A stretch of 64,000 nt of DNA. Source: Tagetes erecta. Lineage: Eukaryota > Streptophyta > Magnoliopsida > Asterales > Asteraceae. The position numbers and the translations under genes were made by a program. Position 1 is the first letter of the stretch; every line of letters starts with the position of its first letter. The stretch is from the NCBI GenBank assembly GCA_030867185.1, contig CM061487.1:19617000-19680999 (forward strand). The letters are read 5' to 3'. The notes beneath the pieces were generated by a model that saw nothing but the letters and a program-made list of their open reading frames with translations, was not told where the DNA came from and did no database searches. Below are positions 21,150-30,614 of the stretch, piece after piece.

Positions 21150-23740
21150 AGTTCATCGGATTTACCCTCCGCCCACACACACACAATCAAATCAAAAAAC
21201 ACATTGACTATGAAATCTGCAGCAGCTGTTGTTATTATTCTTAATGTGTTGCTGCTGTTACAATGTGCAGTTGTTTTAAACATATGATTATTTCCAACAC
21301 TTTCTTAAAAACTTTGACCCATATTTCCCTGACCAATTCCAAAGCCACATTCAGAGTTCACACATTCAAACAACACACACGACAACTTAAAATGATGACA
21401 AGAAGTTCAATTGTACCTATCTTGAGTTAACTGGGTGCCTGAATATGTGTAACTATGATTTCAAAGTGATGACATGAAGTTGAATAAAATCAAACCTAGA
21501 TAAATGTAAAATCTTGGCTTACATCAACATCTCTGTAAATTGAACAGCACTGAGAACATCTTGAAACCCCCCTTGAGTATTTGGTCGCAGCAATCAACGA
21601 TATCATATCACGCCCATCAGCCAAACTCAAATTGTTTCTTCACTGCACATTCAATAGAACTTTAGACCAATGTAGATTCAAAAAAAAACTAAACAGAATT
21701 ATACATAAAAAAATAGAAAGGCCCAAACATGCATAATAAAACTACAGATAGTGTAAATCATAATCTCAAAGTCACCTAAGCACATGAACAAATAATAAAG
21801 AGGTTAGATTTTTAACAAAATCTCAAAGTCACCTAAAGATGCATATGTATTGGTTCATTAACAAAATAGTATGAGCCTCCTTTCAACCAACACATCCTGA
21901 TAAAATTGCAATTGATCTATAAACGGACAAGAAACTTTATATAGCAAAAATCAAGCCCATTTAAAAACGTTTAAACATGAAAACATATTACACTATATAG
22001 TTTAAAAATCAGCTTTTTAGAAATCTAATAGATGAAATGTTCAAACCAATAAAGTTAGTTGTTGAATAGAGATTATTTGATTATTAGATGTTATTCTTAC
22101 AGTTATATAATCGTAAGATGCCACTTAGTAACAGAGGTTGCAGGTTGAAGTTCACAAGGAGTGACATATCAACTAACCTAGCATCACCGTAATGAGAAAA
22201 GAAAAAAGTCATCAGATTAATTAAATAAATCTGCCAGCAAAACAACTTAATATTGTACAACAAAAATAACATCAGATTTAAGCAAAACTATTGTACATTT
22301 GCTGCAAATCAGCAACATATTTGTGTGAAAACAAAAGCCAAACAACATGAGAAACTATAAAAATGCAACTGATATTTTGGGAAACAAAACTGTAGCAAAC
22401 TGATTTCACTTTATAACTATAGATTAATTAGTATTGACCAAAAATCAGTAGCTATAAGTCATGATTATCAGTGGCATAAAGCTAAATTTTTAAGTTCCAT
22501 CAAACGTCGCTAAACATTTGATGCAGAGTTGTAATGAAATGCAAGACGTTGATGTTAATATGCTAATGAAACAGATCAACACACACATTCAATTCCAAAA
22601 ACACATATTTCACATCCGCTGTCAATATGAAGTTGGTTATCTATAGAAGAATAAGAAAACTTTAATGGATACAATCTTGAGTAAATAACAAGTCTCAACT
22701 TGTTTAATCACAAACTGAACTTGTGTTAACACGGTCAAAGAGAAACACAAAAACACAAAAACTTCCATGGCTCAAACTCATTACGTGTCAATTTTTTAAA
22801 CAATTTAGCAATCTCCTTGATAATTATCAACTGTTGCAAGTGTGTTATGTTTCATTTTCCCTACTTGATTACTAATTTGCATTCAAATCAAATAATTCAC
22901 AAAAAATTGTATAGATTTTGAATCCAAATAGAAAATATAACATAGCATTATATAAAAAAAATCACAAAAACCAAATCATGAATTTGAAATTTTAAATTCA
23001 GAAACTGAAGAAAAGATCTGAGTCATCAGTTCCTTCAGCTATTAGCTTCTGCAAATACAATAAGAAACCTAAATCAGGCCCCAAATCTGCAAATACAATT
23101 AAGAAACCAAAATGGAATCAATAAAGATCGACTTCATAACAAAAACAGGAAATCAAACCTTAGATTCAGATCCTCTAACACACAAGGGAGACATTAATAG
23201 CGTCGAGTTCTTGTTGAGAGGAAAGATGAGATGGTGTCTAGGGTTAAGTACCTGTAATGGGAAATATGAGATCCGAAACAACCATTCATTACCTAATCAA
23301 ACGTCCATGAACCCTGAAATTCCATTCACGATAAAATGACAAAACATAATATTAATGAAATCAAAAATCACGAACCACAATCAAATCACAAAACATCATA
23401 TTCACCCCCCCCCCCCCCGCACACACGTCCAATTCAGGTTAACTCTCCCCCACGCCACATTAAGAACAATTTGGTGATGGTTCAACTTGGCTAATAGCAG
23501 GTGGTGTGCTGCAGCAGTAGCTGTTTTAAACATTCACGAAAAAATGACACAACCTATGATTAACCAAATCACAAAACATCATATTACCCCCCCCCCCCAC
23601 ATTCAGATTACCCCCTTACCCAAAATCAAATCACAAAATACATTGATTAATGAAATATGCAGCTGCTACTGTTATGATGTGTAGTTGTTAAACATATGAC
23701 CATTTCCAACACTTTCTTAAAACCTTTGACCTAGACATGA
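21150..23740. repeat. Three dispersed copies of a short block, two with poly-C runs
   Basis: A block running from an ACACA- or CCCC-rich start through ATGAAATCTGCAGCAGCTG-like sequence to AAACATATGA(C/T)(C/T)ATTTCC occurs near 21170-21320 and 23590-23730, and partially near 23400-23540. The last two contain runs of about 14 C (23406-23419) and 13 C (23588-23600). The 28-mer starting CATGAACTCGACATATATAT is also duplicated at about 23736 and 23891. Confidence 0.6.
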
Positions 23741-24022
23741 ACTCGACATATATATATTCAGGAACAAACAAGCAGGAACATGAATATTGAATGAAATGTA
23801 CATCTTATACAAAAAAGGACATGCAAGCTGCAATTCAAGCAGGAACAAACAACAATACCATTACAACATCACGATTTCATTTTGTCCTTAAACATGAACT
23901 CGACATATATATATTCAGCTAAATCTCAAGCCCTAACAAAATGAAATCAACATCTATGACTAATTGAAGCTGAAAATTAACACGCATGCATTCATATCAA
24001 GCGTATGATGATAAGAGTTACC

Positions 24023-24187
24023 GGAATCGGCATCGGAATGTCTGTGAAGTTTGACGGATTTAGAATCGGAGTGAAAGAGAAGTGTACGGATACTCTGGAG
24101 TTGGAATTGAGAGGGGAATAAGTAAGGTTTTGAATCGTTTAAAGCTTGATTGCAAAATCGTTTGCTTATGTTGTGAAAAACAGCCAT
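24023..24187 (-). CDS. Candidate first exon of an unidentified nuclear gene (partial)
   Basis: ATG at 24187 opens MAVFHNISKRFCNQALNDSK. About 55 residues later the frame meets a good donor, TCCG/GTAACT at 24023/24022. The N-terminus is rich in Arg/Lys/Ser with almost no acidic residues at first (KRFCNQ, QSIRTLLFHSDSKSVKLHRH), like a mitochondrial presequence. I do not recognise the family. The next open exon-like stretch (about 23270-23150, VLNPRHHLIF to RGSESK) is in a different phase from this donor, so either the gene is decayed or an exon is missed. Confidence 0.4.
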
Positions 24188-24372
24188 TTTTGGTTCAGAT
24201 TTGCATGCGTAACAACGATGATTGCAGATCAGATTGATAAGAAGAGGGTCTGTGTGTTTTGTGTTTTGAATTTTGAAGTGGGCGGGTTTAAGGAAGGGAT
24301 TGTTGAAAATTTTAAGGAAAATGTTAAATGACTATTTTGCCCATGTAATTTGTTTATTAATGTAGTATAGAT

Positions 24373-24715
24373 ATATAATCATAGTGAATGATATATAGAG
24401 ATAATTATGAGGATCATCCAACGTTTCATCATTGTTACTAACAAACCGTATACCAAAGAATAAATGCAAATATTAAGCAACTTCATGACAACCGCTAGTA
24501 TTCGAACAACAACCATAGATGCAACAAGACTGTAATAATAATCGATCAACACTCTAATTATTACAGAGAGCTCAACCGCGTGTATAATAAGCACAGTGCT
24601 AATACTTTATATTACTTATTATGTGTACAATAGCGACTCTATTGATGATTGAATGCCATGTGCATTGGTGCTTATGTGAACATTCCAACACTTATGTGCA
24701 TACGTGTTATAGCTG
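24373..24715. other. Unassigned sequence left of LTR fragment J
   Basis: Roughly 340 bases with no supportable gene. It may be the proximal part of LTR J, but I cannot match it to the other LTRs. Confidence 0.35.
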
Positions 24716-25475
24716 GCTATCTAAGGTGAGTTCTTTGCCCGTTTTTAAATATTTTTCGGGGAGAAAACATACAAAAGTTATTACGGAGCCTTCGGGCAAC
24801 TATTTTACAGCACCTTCGGGCGAACTGCATTTTATACCTTCAGGTAGGGCCTTCGGGCAAGATTTTAATGGCTTCGGGCGAACTGCATTTTATACGTTCG
24901 GGTAGGGCCTTCGGGCAAGATTCTAACGGCTTTCATACTGCATTTTTATGCCTACGGGCAGGGCCCTTCGGGCAACACTTTATGCCTTCGGGCGGGGCCA
25001 ACTAAGACTGCATTTTATACCTTTGGGTAGGGTCTACGGGCAGGTTTTGGTAAAAGTATAAATGCCTACGGGCAGGTTTTGGTGAAAGTATAAATGCCTA
25101 CATGCAAGTTTTGGTAAAAGTATAAATGCCTACGGCATGATTTTATTAGGGATTATAGTGCTTTACACGAATTGGAACCACATTCAAGTCCTTTTAAAAG
25201 TTCGAGGTTGATTAATATATCTTAGCGGGGAAATTTGAGTAGTACTACCGGGTTGCGACGACACCCCATCCTTGACTGGGCGTCATGTGGTGCAAATTCT
25301 CCTTAAAGGTTATGGGTCATCCTGGCTAGATGGCGACAATGCCAAAGTAACGCTTAGCTTTCATCTCGACGTGTTGACAAGCAATAAGCATACGGTCTTT
25401 CAAATCGCCTAATAAAATGGATTTTTTTCGTTTACCTGTGTTATGAACGGTACCTTTTATTTATATACAAATCTC
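24716..25475 (+). mobile_element. Gypsy-type LTR fragment (J)
   Basis: It contains CTAAG/GTGAGTTC at 24725/24726 and AGCGGGGAAATTTGAGTAGTACTAC at about 25224-25248 (quoted here in two overlapping parts: AGCGGGGAAATTTG and GAGTAGTACTAC). Both also occur in LTRs B and H. The fragment ends at about 25475, where copia coding sequence begins, so the acceptor of the candidate LTR intron and the LTR end are missing. Confidence 0.65.
24785..25140 (+). repeat. CTTCGGGCA/CTACGGGCA minisatellite in LTR J
   Basis: At least ten copies of (C/A)TTCGGG(C/T)A or CTACGGGCA, separated by pieces such as GAACTGCATTTTATACC and AGGGC. It ends with three ~32-bp tandem units built on GGCAGGTTTTGGTAAAAGTA. This is internal amplification of an LTR segment. 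Confidence 0.75.
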
Positions 25476-26801
25476 ATTGCTGGGCCATTCAAATTTCAGA
25501 AACATGAACAAACTGATGTCAGGAAATCATGCTGTGGGAATACCGTCAAAGAAATTCTCTACAACTGATCACTGCTCAGCATGTCTGAAAGGAAAACAAC
25601 ATAGAATGTCTTTTAAGTCCAAGCTGGAAAACTCAATTTCTAAACCTTTACAGATGCTTCATATGGATCTTTTCGGACCAACAAATGTTCAAAGCATCAG
25701 AAAGAAATCTTATTGTTTAGTCATCATTGATGATTTTACTAGATTTTCTTGGGTTTATTTCTTGCATGCAAAATCTGAAACTGTTGAGTTATTAACAGAA
25801 TTTATTATTAAAGTTGACAACCAATTGGATGCAAAAGTAAAAATCTTGAGAAGTGATAATGGAACCGAGTTTTAAAAATATTAATGTGGACTCATTTTGT
25901 GTAGAAAAGGGGATTGCGCGATAATTCAGTGCTCCACGAACTCCTCAGCAGAATGGAGTTGCAGAACGCAAAAACAGGACACTAATTGAAGCTGAAAGAT
26001 CCATGTTAGCAGATGCTAAACTTCCCATCACATTCTAGGATGAAGCAATTGCTATCGCCTGCTTTGTACAAAACAGGACACTATTGGTTCAGGATAAACA
26101 TAAAACTCCTTACGAATTGTTATTTGGGAGGAAACCGAATATTTCTTATTTGAAAGTGTTTGGCTGTCCTGTCACGATTCTAAATTTAAGTGATCATCTC
26201 GGTAAATTTGAGTCAAAATCTGATGACTTTTTCTTTCTTGGATACTCATCAATGTCTAAAGCATATAGCGTGTTTAATAGACGTACAAATATTATCCTTG
26301 AATCTGTAAATGTGAAATTCTTAGAAAATTCTTTTCCATCAGTGTCTCATGGTCCCAACTGGTTATTTGATTTAAATTCGTTATCCAAATCTTTCAATTT
26401 TAACTTGTTTGATTTTTCAGGAAAATCAAAGAAGGAACCAGGAGATTTAGGATCTTTCAGTGACGATTCAGACAACGATGACGATGATAATCTCAGTTCT
26501 GAGTATTCGTTCATGATTTTTCGTGATCCGAATGTTGAATCTTCAACTCACTCACTAGATCCATTTGTTTCTCAAGAAGCTCAAGAATCAAACAATGAAG
26601 CAGATCTTTCAAATCAGCAACACTCTACTAATTATGGTGAATCTGTTCATAATCAACCATCATCAGATCCGAATGTTGAAGTTATTCCAGAATCTTACGA
26701 TTACTTCATCAATTCACCAGAACAAGTTCCTAATTTTACTCTGCACACTTCTAGAATTCTGCAAGATCTACCAAATCTGAATCAATCTAATCTAGAGACA
26801 C
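25476..26801 (+). pseudogene. Copia element A pol, left part (integrase), broken
   Basis: It begins in the integrase zinc-binding region (GHSNFRNMNKL, HCSACLKGKQHRMSFKSK), continues through the catalytic core (MDLFGP, VIIDDFTRFSWVYF, LRSDNGTEF, PQQNGVAERKNRTLIEA), and reaches the linker before reverse transcriptase (ISYLKVFGCPV, SSDPNVEVIPES). Compared with the matching part of element C it has an extra T at about 25873, a stop after GIAR (about 25921) and TGG changed to TAG at about 26037. It lacks gag, protease and the left LTR. It is interrupted at 26801 by element B and resumes at 48402. Confidence 0.95.
26797..26801. other. Target-site duplication GACAC, left copy (element B)
   Basis: GACAC occurs immediately before the left LTR of B and immediately after its right LTR (48397-48401). 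The copia sequence of A reads through if the insert and one copy are ignored. This proves insertion of B into A. Confidence 0.95.
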
Positions 26802-29009
26802 TGTGACACCCGACAATTTCAGGTTAACGTCGTTAACCAAACTAAACCAAGTTCTGTTAGTCATTTTCAATTTGAAATGCTACCTAGTACATACCACTAT
26901 AATTAATTACACATATTAATTTAAATAAGCAACTAAACAAATATTTATAAAATGGTAACTCGAGAAATTATAGGATCACGACTACCAATGTTTAAACATT
27001 TGTAATTTGGCAATAACTAATACTCATGACCCAAAAATATACCAAAGAATAAACGGGATAGCTTCGTAAAATAAATACGTCATAATAGTAGGATGTTCGA
27101 ATTGTAATTTACTAAAAGTTTATTTAATTAACTTTGAGAACAAGTTATGAAAGTGGAATACTTAAAGGGCCATATTGTAAATATTAAAAGTTATATCACC
27201 TAAACCCCTCCCATGACCCGTCTCCATCTTCACAACATAAACCCTATCACGTTCCAATAATCACAACCGCCGTAGTCACGAACACCACCTCCGCTCACCG
27301 TTCCGTCACCTACACAACCTTTGGCAGCCACCACAAGCCCCGTAGAACACCGTCGTAACCCTCTTTACCGTTATTGTTTACTATCATCGTTGCAACTGTC
27401 GTTATCACCACCGTTTCCGCCGCTATTGATCGCCATTGCAAACTTTTACCCACAGACAAGCACTATAACACCACGGAGAACCTTCGTTCTATCCCGCCTA
27501 AGCTTTCCGGTAACTTTCGATAACCCGCGTTATAGTTTCGGTTCGTTTCAGTTTCGTTACGGGTACGGGTTGGTTTCAAAGTTGATCATTTTGAATGTAT
27601 ATACAAGTAGGACTATCTACATAACAATGTTTTGCATCGGATTGATATCGGATTTAAACCGTACGTGCGCGTGTGTCAGAACAGAGTATATATATATATG
27701 TGTGTGTGTGTGCGATATATGCATGGAGAATATATATAATATGTAATTAGTGTTTGTGTAGAGTTTACATGCATGAGTGGTCTTGGGAAATAATTATATA
27801 TATTTGGGATGGGTGCATGAATGATGTATATGATTTACGTAAACTAGGTAAATTAGGTGGTGGTAGGTGTGATTGTGTGGAACAAATTCTAGTATGAGTG
27901 TGTATGTATGAATATATGTGTGTAGTACAAAGAATTCATGAGTATGTGTACATGATGCACATATTGGGTGTAGTAGTTAATTAATGTGTGGTTTGTATTT
28001 AAATAAACGTTAACAGTGATAAGTCTAAACATTTTAGTCGAGGCTCGTGTCAAAAATATAATTTATAATATGATATTTTAATAAGTGGGTTTTGGATACG
28101 AAACTGAACTGGGAACGCGAAACCAAACGAGAACTCTGTTAGAGTAATATGTATCTAATTAGTAGAAATCAAACAGGTTGTTGGTTGATTTTGGAAATTC
28201 TATTTTTGCTAATTGTTTGTAGCTCCGCAACCTAAGGTGAGTTTCACGGCCCCTTTTACTGTTTTCCTGTTGGGGGAGAAAGCACGCACGAAAACACTTT
28301 TGATTTTGTATTTACTATATATCATCATGGATTACTAAACGTCAAACTTAACATACGAAAGTCCTTTCAATTCTCTCGAACCGTTAATATACGGGGTATA
28401 GCGAGGAAGTTCGGGTAGTACTACTGGGTTTGACAAACCCCACCCTCGGCTGGGAGCCGGGCAGGTGTGAATTGTCCTAATCTCATGGGCCATTGAATGT
28501 TAACAATGGTAACAAGGCACAATATAAACAGTCAGCTCGGATTCGAAACGTTTGAGTAACATGAAAACTTGGGTTAGCTACCTACTGATATATTTGTGAT
28601 TTACATTATCTGGAAAACTTGTTTATGAACTGTTATTTAAACCTGTGAACTCACCAACCTAGCGTTGACACTTTTTAGCGTGTTTTTCTCAGGTGGCCAA
28701 GGTTAGCTGAGCATTATATTAGGACATGCATCATGGGTCTGCTTGGGTTTCAAACATTTTCATTTATTATTTACTTGCATTTTAAACTTATATTTTAGGG
28801 CGCTGTTTTGCGCAGATGTTTTGGTTTACTTTGCTTTACGCTTCCGCATTATTTCTAAACGGTTAAACTCTGATGTTTGGTATTTCTCATTTATTAAGAT
28901 ACGTTATTTTTAAACTCATTTAGAGTCGTTTGTGTAATTAATGACTTGGATCCTGGTTTGTCACCCTCCTAATGGTAAAACTCCGTTAGTGGAATTTGGG
29001 GGTGTGACA
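26802..29009 (+). mobile_element. 5' LTR of non-autonomous gypsy-type element B (2,208 bp)
   Basis: It starts TGTGACACCCGACAATTTC and ends GGAATTTGGGGGTGTGACA. It is followed by GAT and a tRNA-iMet primer site. Compared by eye with the right copy (46199-48396) there are about 20 substitutions and a few small indels, roughly 1% divergence. The 141-codon frame at 27321-27746 starts at TTG, lies in LTR sequence and has no family features; it is not a gene. The LTR carries the candidate intron 28237-28692 and the palindrome pair at about 28416-28441. Confidence 0.97.
28237..28692 (+). promoter_or_regulatory. Candidate intron inside the B LTR (5' copy)
   Basis: Donor CTAAG/GTGAGTTTC at 28236/28237; acceptor CGTGTTTTTCTCAG/GTGG ending at 28692. 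The 456-bp length is the same in the right LTR (47624-48079). A conserved block, ACCAACCTAGCGTTGACAC, lies just before the acceptor and is also seen in solo LTR H (ACCAACCGTCGTGTTGACAC). The function is inferred. Confidence 0.5.
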
Positions 29010-29012
29010 GAT

Positions 29013-29024
29013 TGGTATCAGAGC
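29013..29024 (+). other. Primer-binding site of element B (tRNA-iMet)
   Basis: TGGTATCAGAGC, three bases after the LTR end, is complementary to the 3' end of plant initiator methionine tRNA. This defines the 5' LTR and the plus orientation. Confidence 0.95.
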
Positions 29025-29274
29025 CATTAGCTATAGCGAACTAGGATGCATTGCATTGCATTCTAGACTATAACTGCACATTGCATTAGTTACACAATTT
29101 CATTCACGTAATTAACACTCATTCAGATAAATTGCATTGCTAATGTCTTCATCTTTGGGTCAAAAATTTTTTTTACAATGACCATAGATAATGAAATAGT
29201 CTTCAATTTATGCATTCACTTAGTTATAGCATACACACATACACTTGCATTGCAGGCCTATCGATGGGACTCGA
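29025..29274 (+). other. Element B leader, left part, non-coding
   Basis: About 250 bases of A/T-rich leader between the primer site and the insertion point of element C. No ORF is supportable. It resumes at 44722. Confidence 0.7.
29270..29274. other. Target-site duplication CTCGA, left copy (element C)
   Basis: CTCGA flanks element C at 29270-29274 and 44717-44721, a 5-bp duplication as expected for copia integrase. This shows that C inserted into the leader of B. Confidence 0.95.
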
Positions 29275-29606
29275 TGTTAGGGTTATTTCCTGTTAAGAAT
29301 TTACTTTGTATCTTTGTTTAATATGTTTGTATAGTTTAGGGTTTATTATGTATTTTCCTTAAACTTGCATTTTGTTTGTTATAAAGCATGTAGTGTGCGT
29401 GTGTTAGGAGAGATTACTTTTTGCACTGTTAGAGAGAGAATTAACTGTGTGTATTTGTTTTCTCCTGCACATTGTACTGCGAATTGCTTTGATCATCAAT
29501 ATACAGAGAATTTATGAGTATGAACTGTGTTTGTGATTGAACGTTTTTGTTTGTGCGTGTTGTTTAGATCATTTGAGTGATATTATCGATCCAATTGAAC
29601 CTATCA
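29275..29606 (+). mobile_element. 5' LTR of Sirevirus-like copia element C (332 bp)
   Basis: It starts TGTTAGGGTTATTTCC and ends CCAATTGAACCTATCA, a TG...CA terminus. I find no difference from the 3' LTR at 44385-44716, so the insertion is recent. At 332 bp it is short for a Sirevirus. Confidence 0.97.
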
Positions 29607-29608
29607 AT

Positions 29609-29620
29609 TGGTATCAGAGC
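29609..29620 (+). other. Primer-binding site of element C (tRNA-iMet)
   Basis: TGGTATCAGAGC, two bases after the LTR end, is complementary to the initiator methionine tRNA 3' end. Confidence 0.95.
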
Positions 29621-30000
29621 TTTCGGTTTGTGTTCTTCGCTGTTTCTAAGCAAAACACATCAATATTGCTCAAAATATCATGATCTGAACGAATTGTTGG
29701 TGTTTTTAGGTGTGATTTATCATCAGAATCACTCTAATTCGCAACGATTGTGCAGATTCTATCAGATCATCATCAGATCTGAAGAATTAAGAAGAATAGA
29801 AAAAGTACTGTTCGATCAATTTTTGCTCAAAATTCATCGAAGAATGAAGATGTTTTGGATTGATTGATATAAGGGTTTGATAATCGGACTATTTCACAGC
29901 TTGTGTGTGAGAATTTTGGACAATTTGGACAAGTTTTAGACAAAACCCAGAAATTTCGTTTGACGAAGATGATGAACAGTTGATGTTTGGTTGAAGATTA

Positions 30001-30490
30001 ACTTGCCGGGTGATATATTTGACTTAGACAATTTCCTTGGACTTAGATTTTGTAAAGAAATTAGGTCCTGTGCAGTCGTGTAAGGAATTTGTGCTAGACG
30101 GGTGAAGAATTTGACTAGGAAAAGTGTTACTGTTCAGACGGATCAGACACTGTTGTGCCGGGTAAGACACTGTTACGCTGGGTGAAGAAGAAAAAGTCAG
30201 CCGGGTAATATACTGTGTAGCCGGGTGATTAACAACTGTGCCGTGTGACCAAGTACTGTTCAGCCGGGCAAAGACTTTTGCCGTGTCAAGATTCTGCCGG
30301 GTCAAGACTTGTTGCCGTGTGAAGTTTTTCTTATTGCCGGGTAACTGTTCATCCGGGTGAAGAAGAAAATCAAATACAACTGTTGAGCCGTCTAACTGTT
30401 TAGCCGTGTGAAGACTTATTCTGCCGGGTGAAGAACAAATACACTGTTTTGCCGGTTGAAGAAGGATTTTCACTGTTTTGCCGTGTGACT
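30001..30490 (+). repeat. Cluster of GCCG(G/T)GTGAAG motifs in the leader of C
   Basis: About 15 copies of GCCGGGT or GCCGTGT followed by (A/G/C)A(A/C)(A)G, plus near variants such as ATCCGGGTGAAG, occur within 490 bases. They are often preceded by ACTGTTCA. Spacing is irregular (about 16-50 bases), so this is a motif cluster and not a classic tandem array. It ends about 125 bases before the gag ATG. A similar cluster lies before the third ORF at 39.0-39.4 kb. Confidence 0.9.
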
Positions 30491-30614
30491 CATATTAGTT
30501 GTTTTTAATACTTGTTTTTTATCTTGTCTTTAATTTTTGTCTTTATTTTAGTATTTTAATCACGTCTTTTCAAAAATTAACAAAAACCAAAAATATTTTT
30601 TTAAATTGTTAAAC

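Larger units (their letters stand above)
18373..24372 (-). other. Unidentified gene-like region, possibly carried by a mobile element
   Basis: The left edge has ACTAGTAAGATACCCGCGCG and a GCGGCGGCG tract; the right edge ends GTTTATTAATGTAGTATAGA. From memory, similar pairs of sequences bound a common dispersed repeat of eudicot genomes, so the region may be one large element. Inside, on the minus strand, are exon-like stretches with plausible splice sites (24187-24023, about 23270-23150, about 21640-21540, 20790-20703, 20096-19965). I could not chain them into one reading frame. Two-thirds of the region is A/T-rich non-coding sequence in which I see nothing else. Confidence 0.35.

Noticed and set aside
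21541..21660. Minus-strand exon-like piece with several partly open frames
   Set aside because: Good donor (GAT/GTAAGCC) and acceptor-like TGTGCAG, but I could not choose a frame or join it to neighbours, so I did not list it as a CDS.
23406..23600. Poly-C runs as assembly gaps
   Set aside because: Both runs lie in copies of the same duplicated block and are flanked by consistent sequence. They are probably real, though their exact length is uncertain.
27321..27746. 141-codon open frame, repeated at 46718-47134
   Set aside because: It lies in both LTRs of element B, begins at TTG, is Ser/Pro/Leu-rich from pyrimidine-rich DNA and differs by frame-neutral LTR drift. It is an LTR by-product, not a gene.
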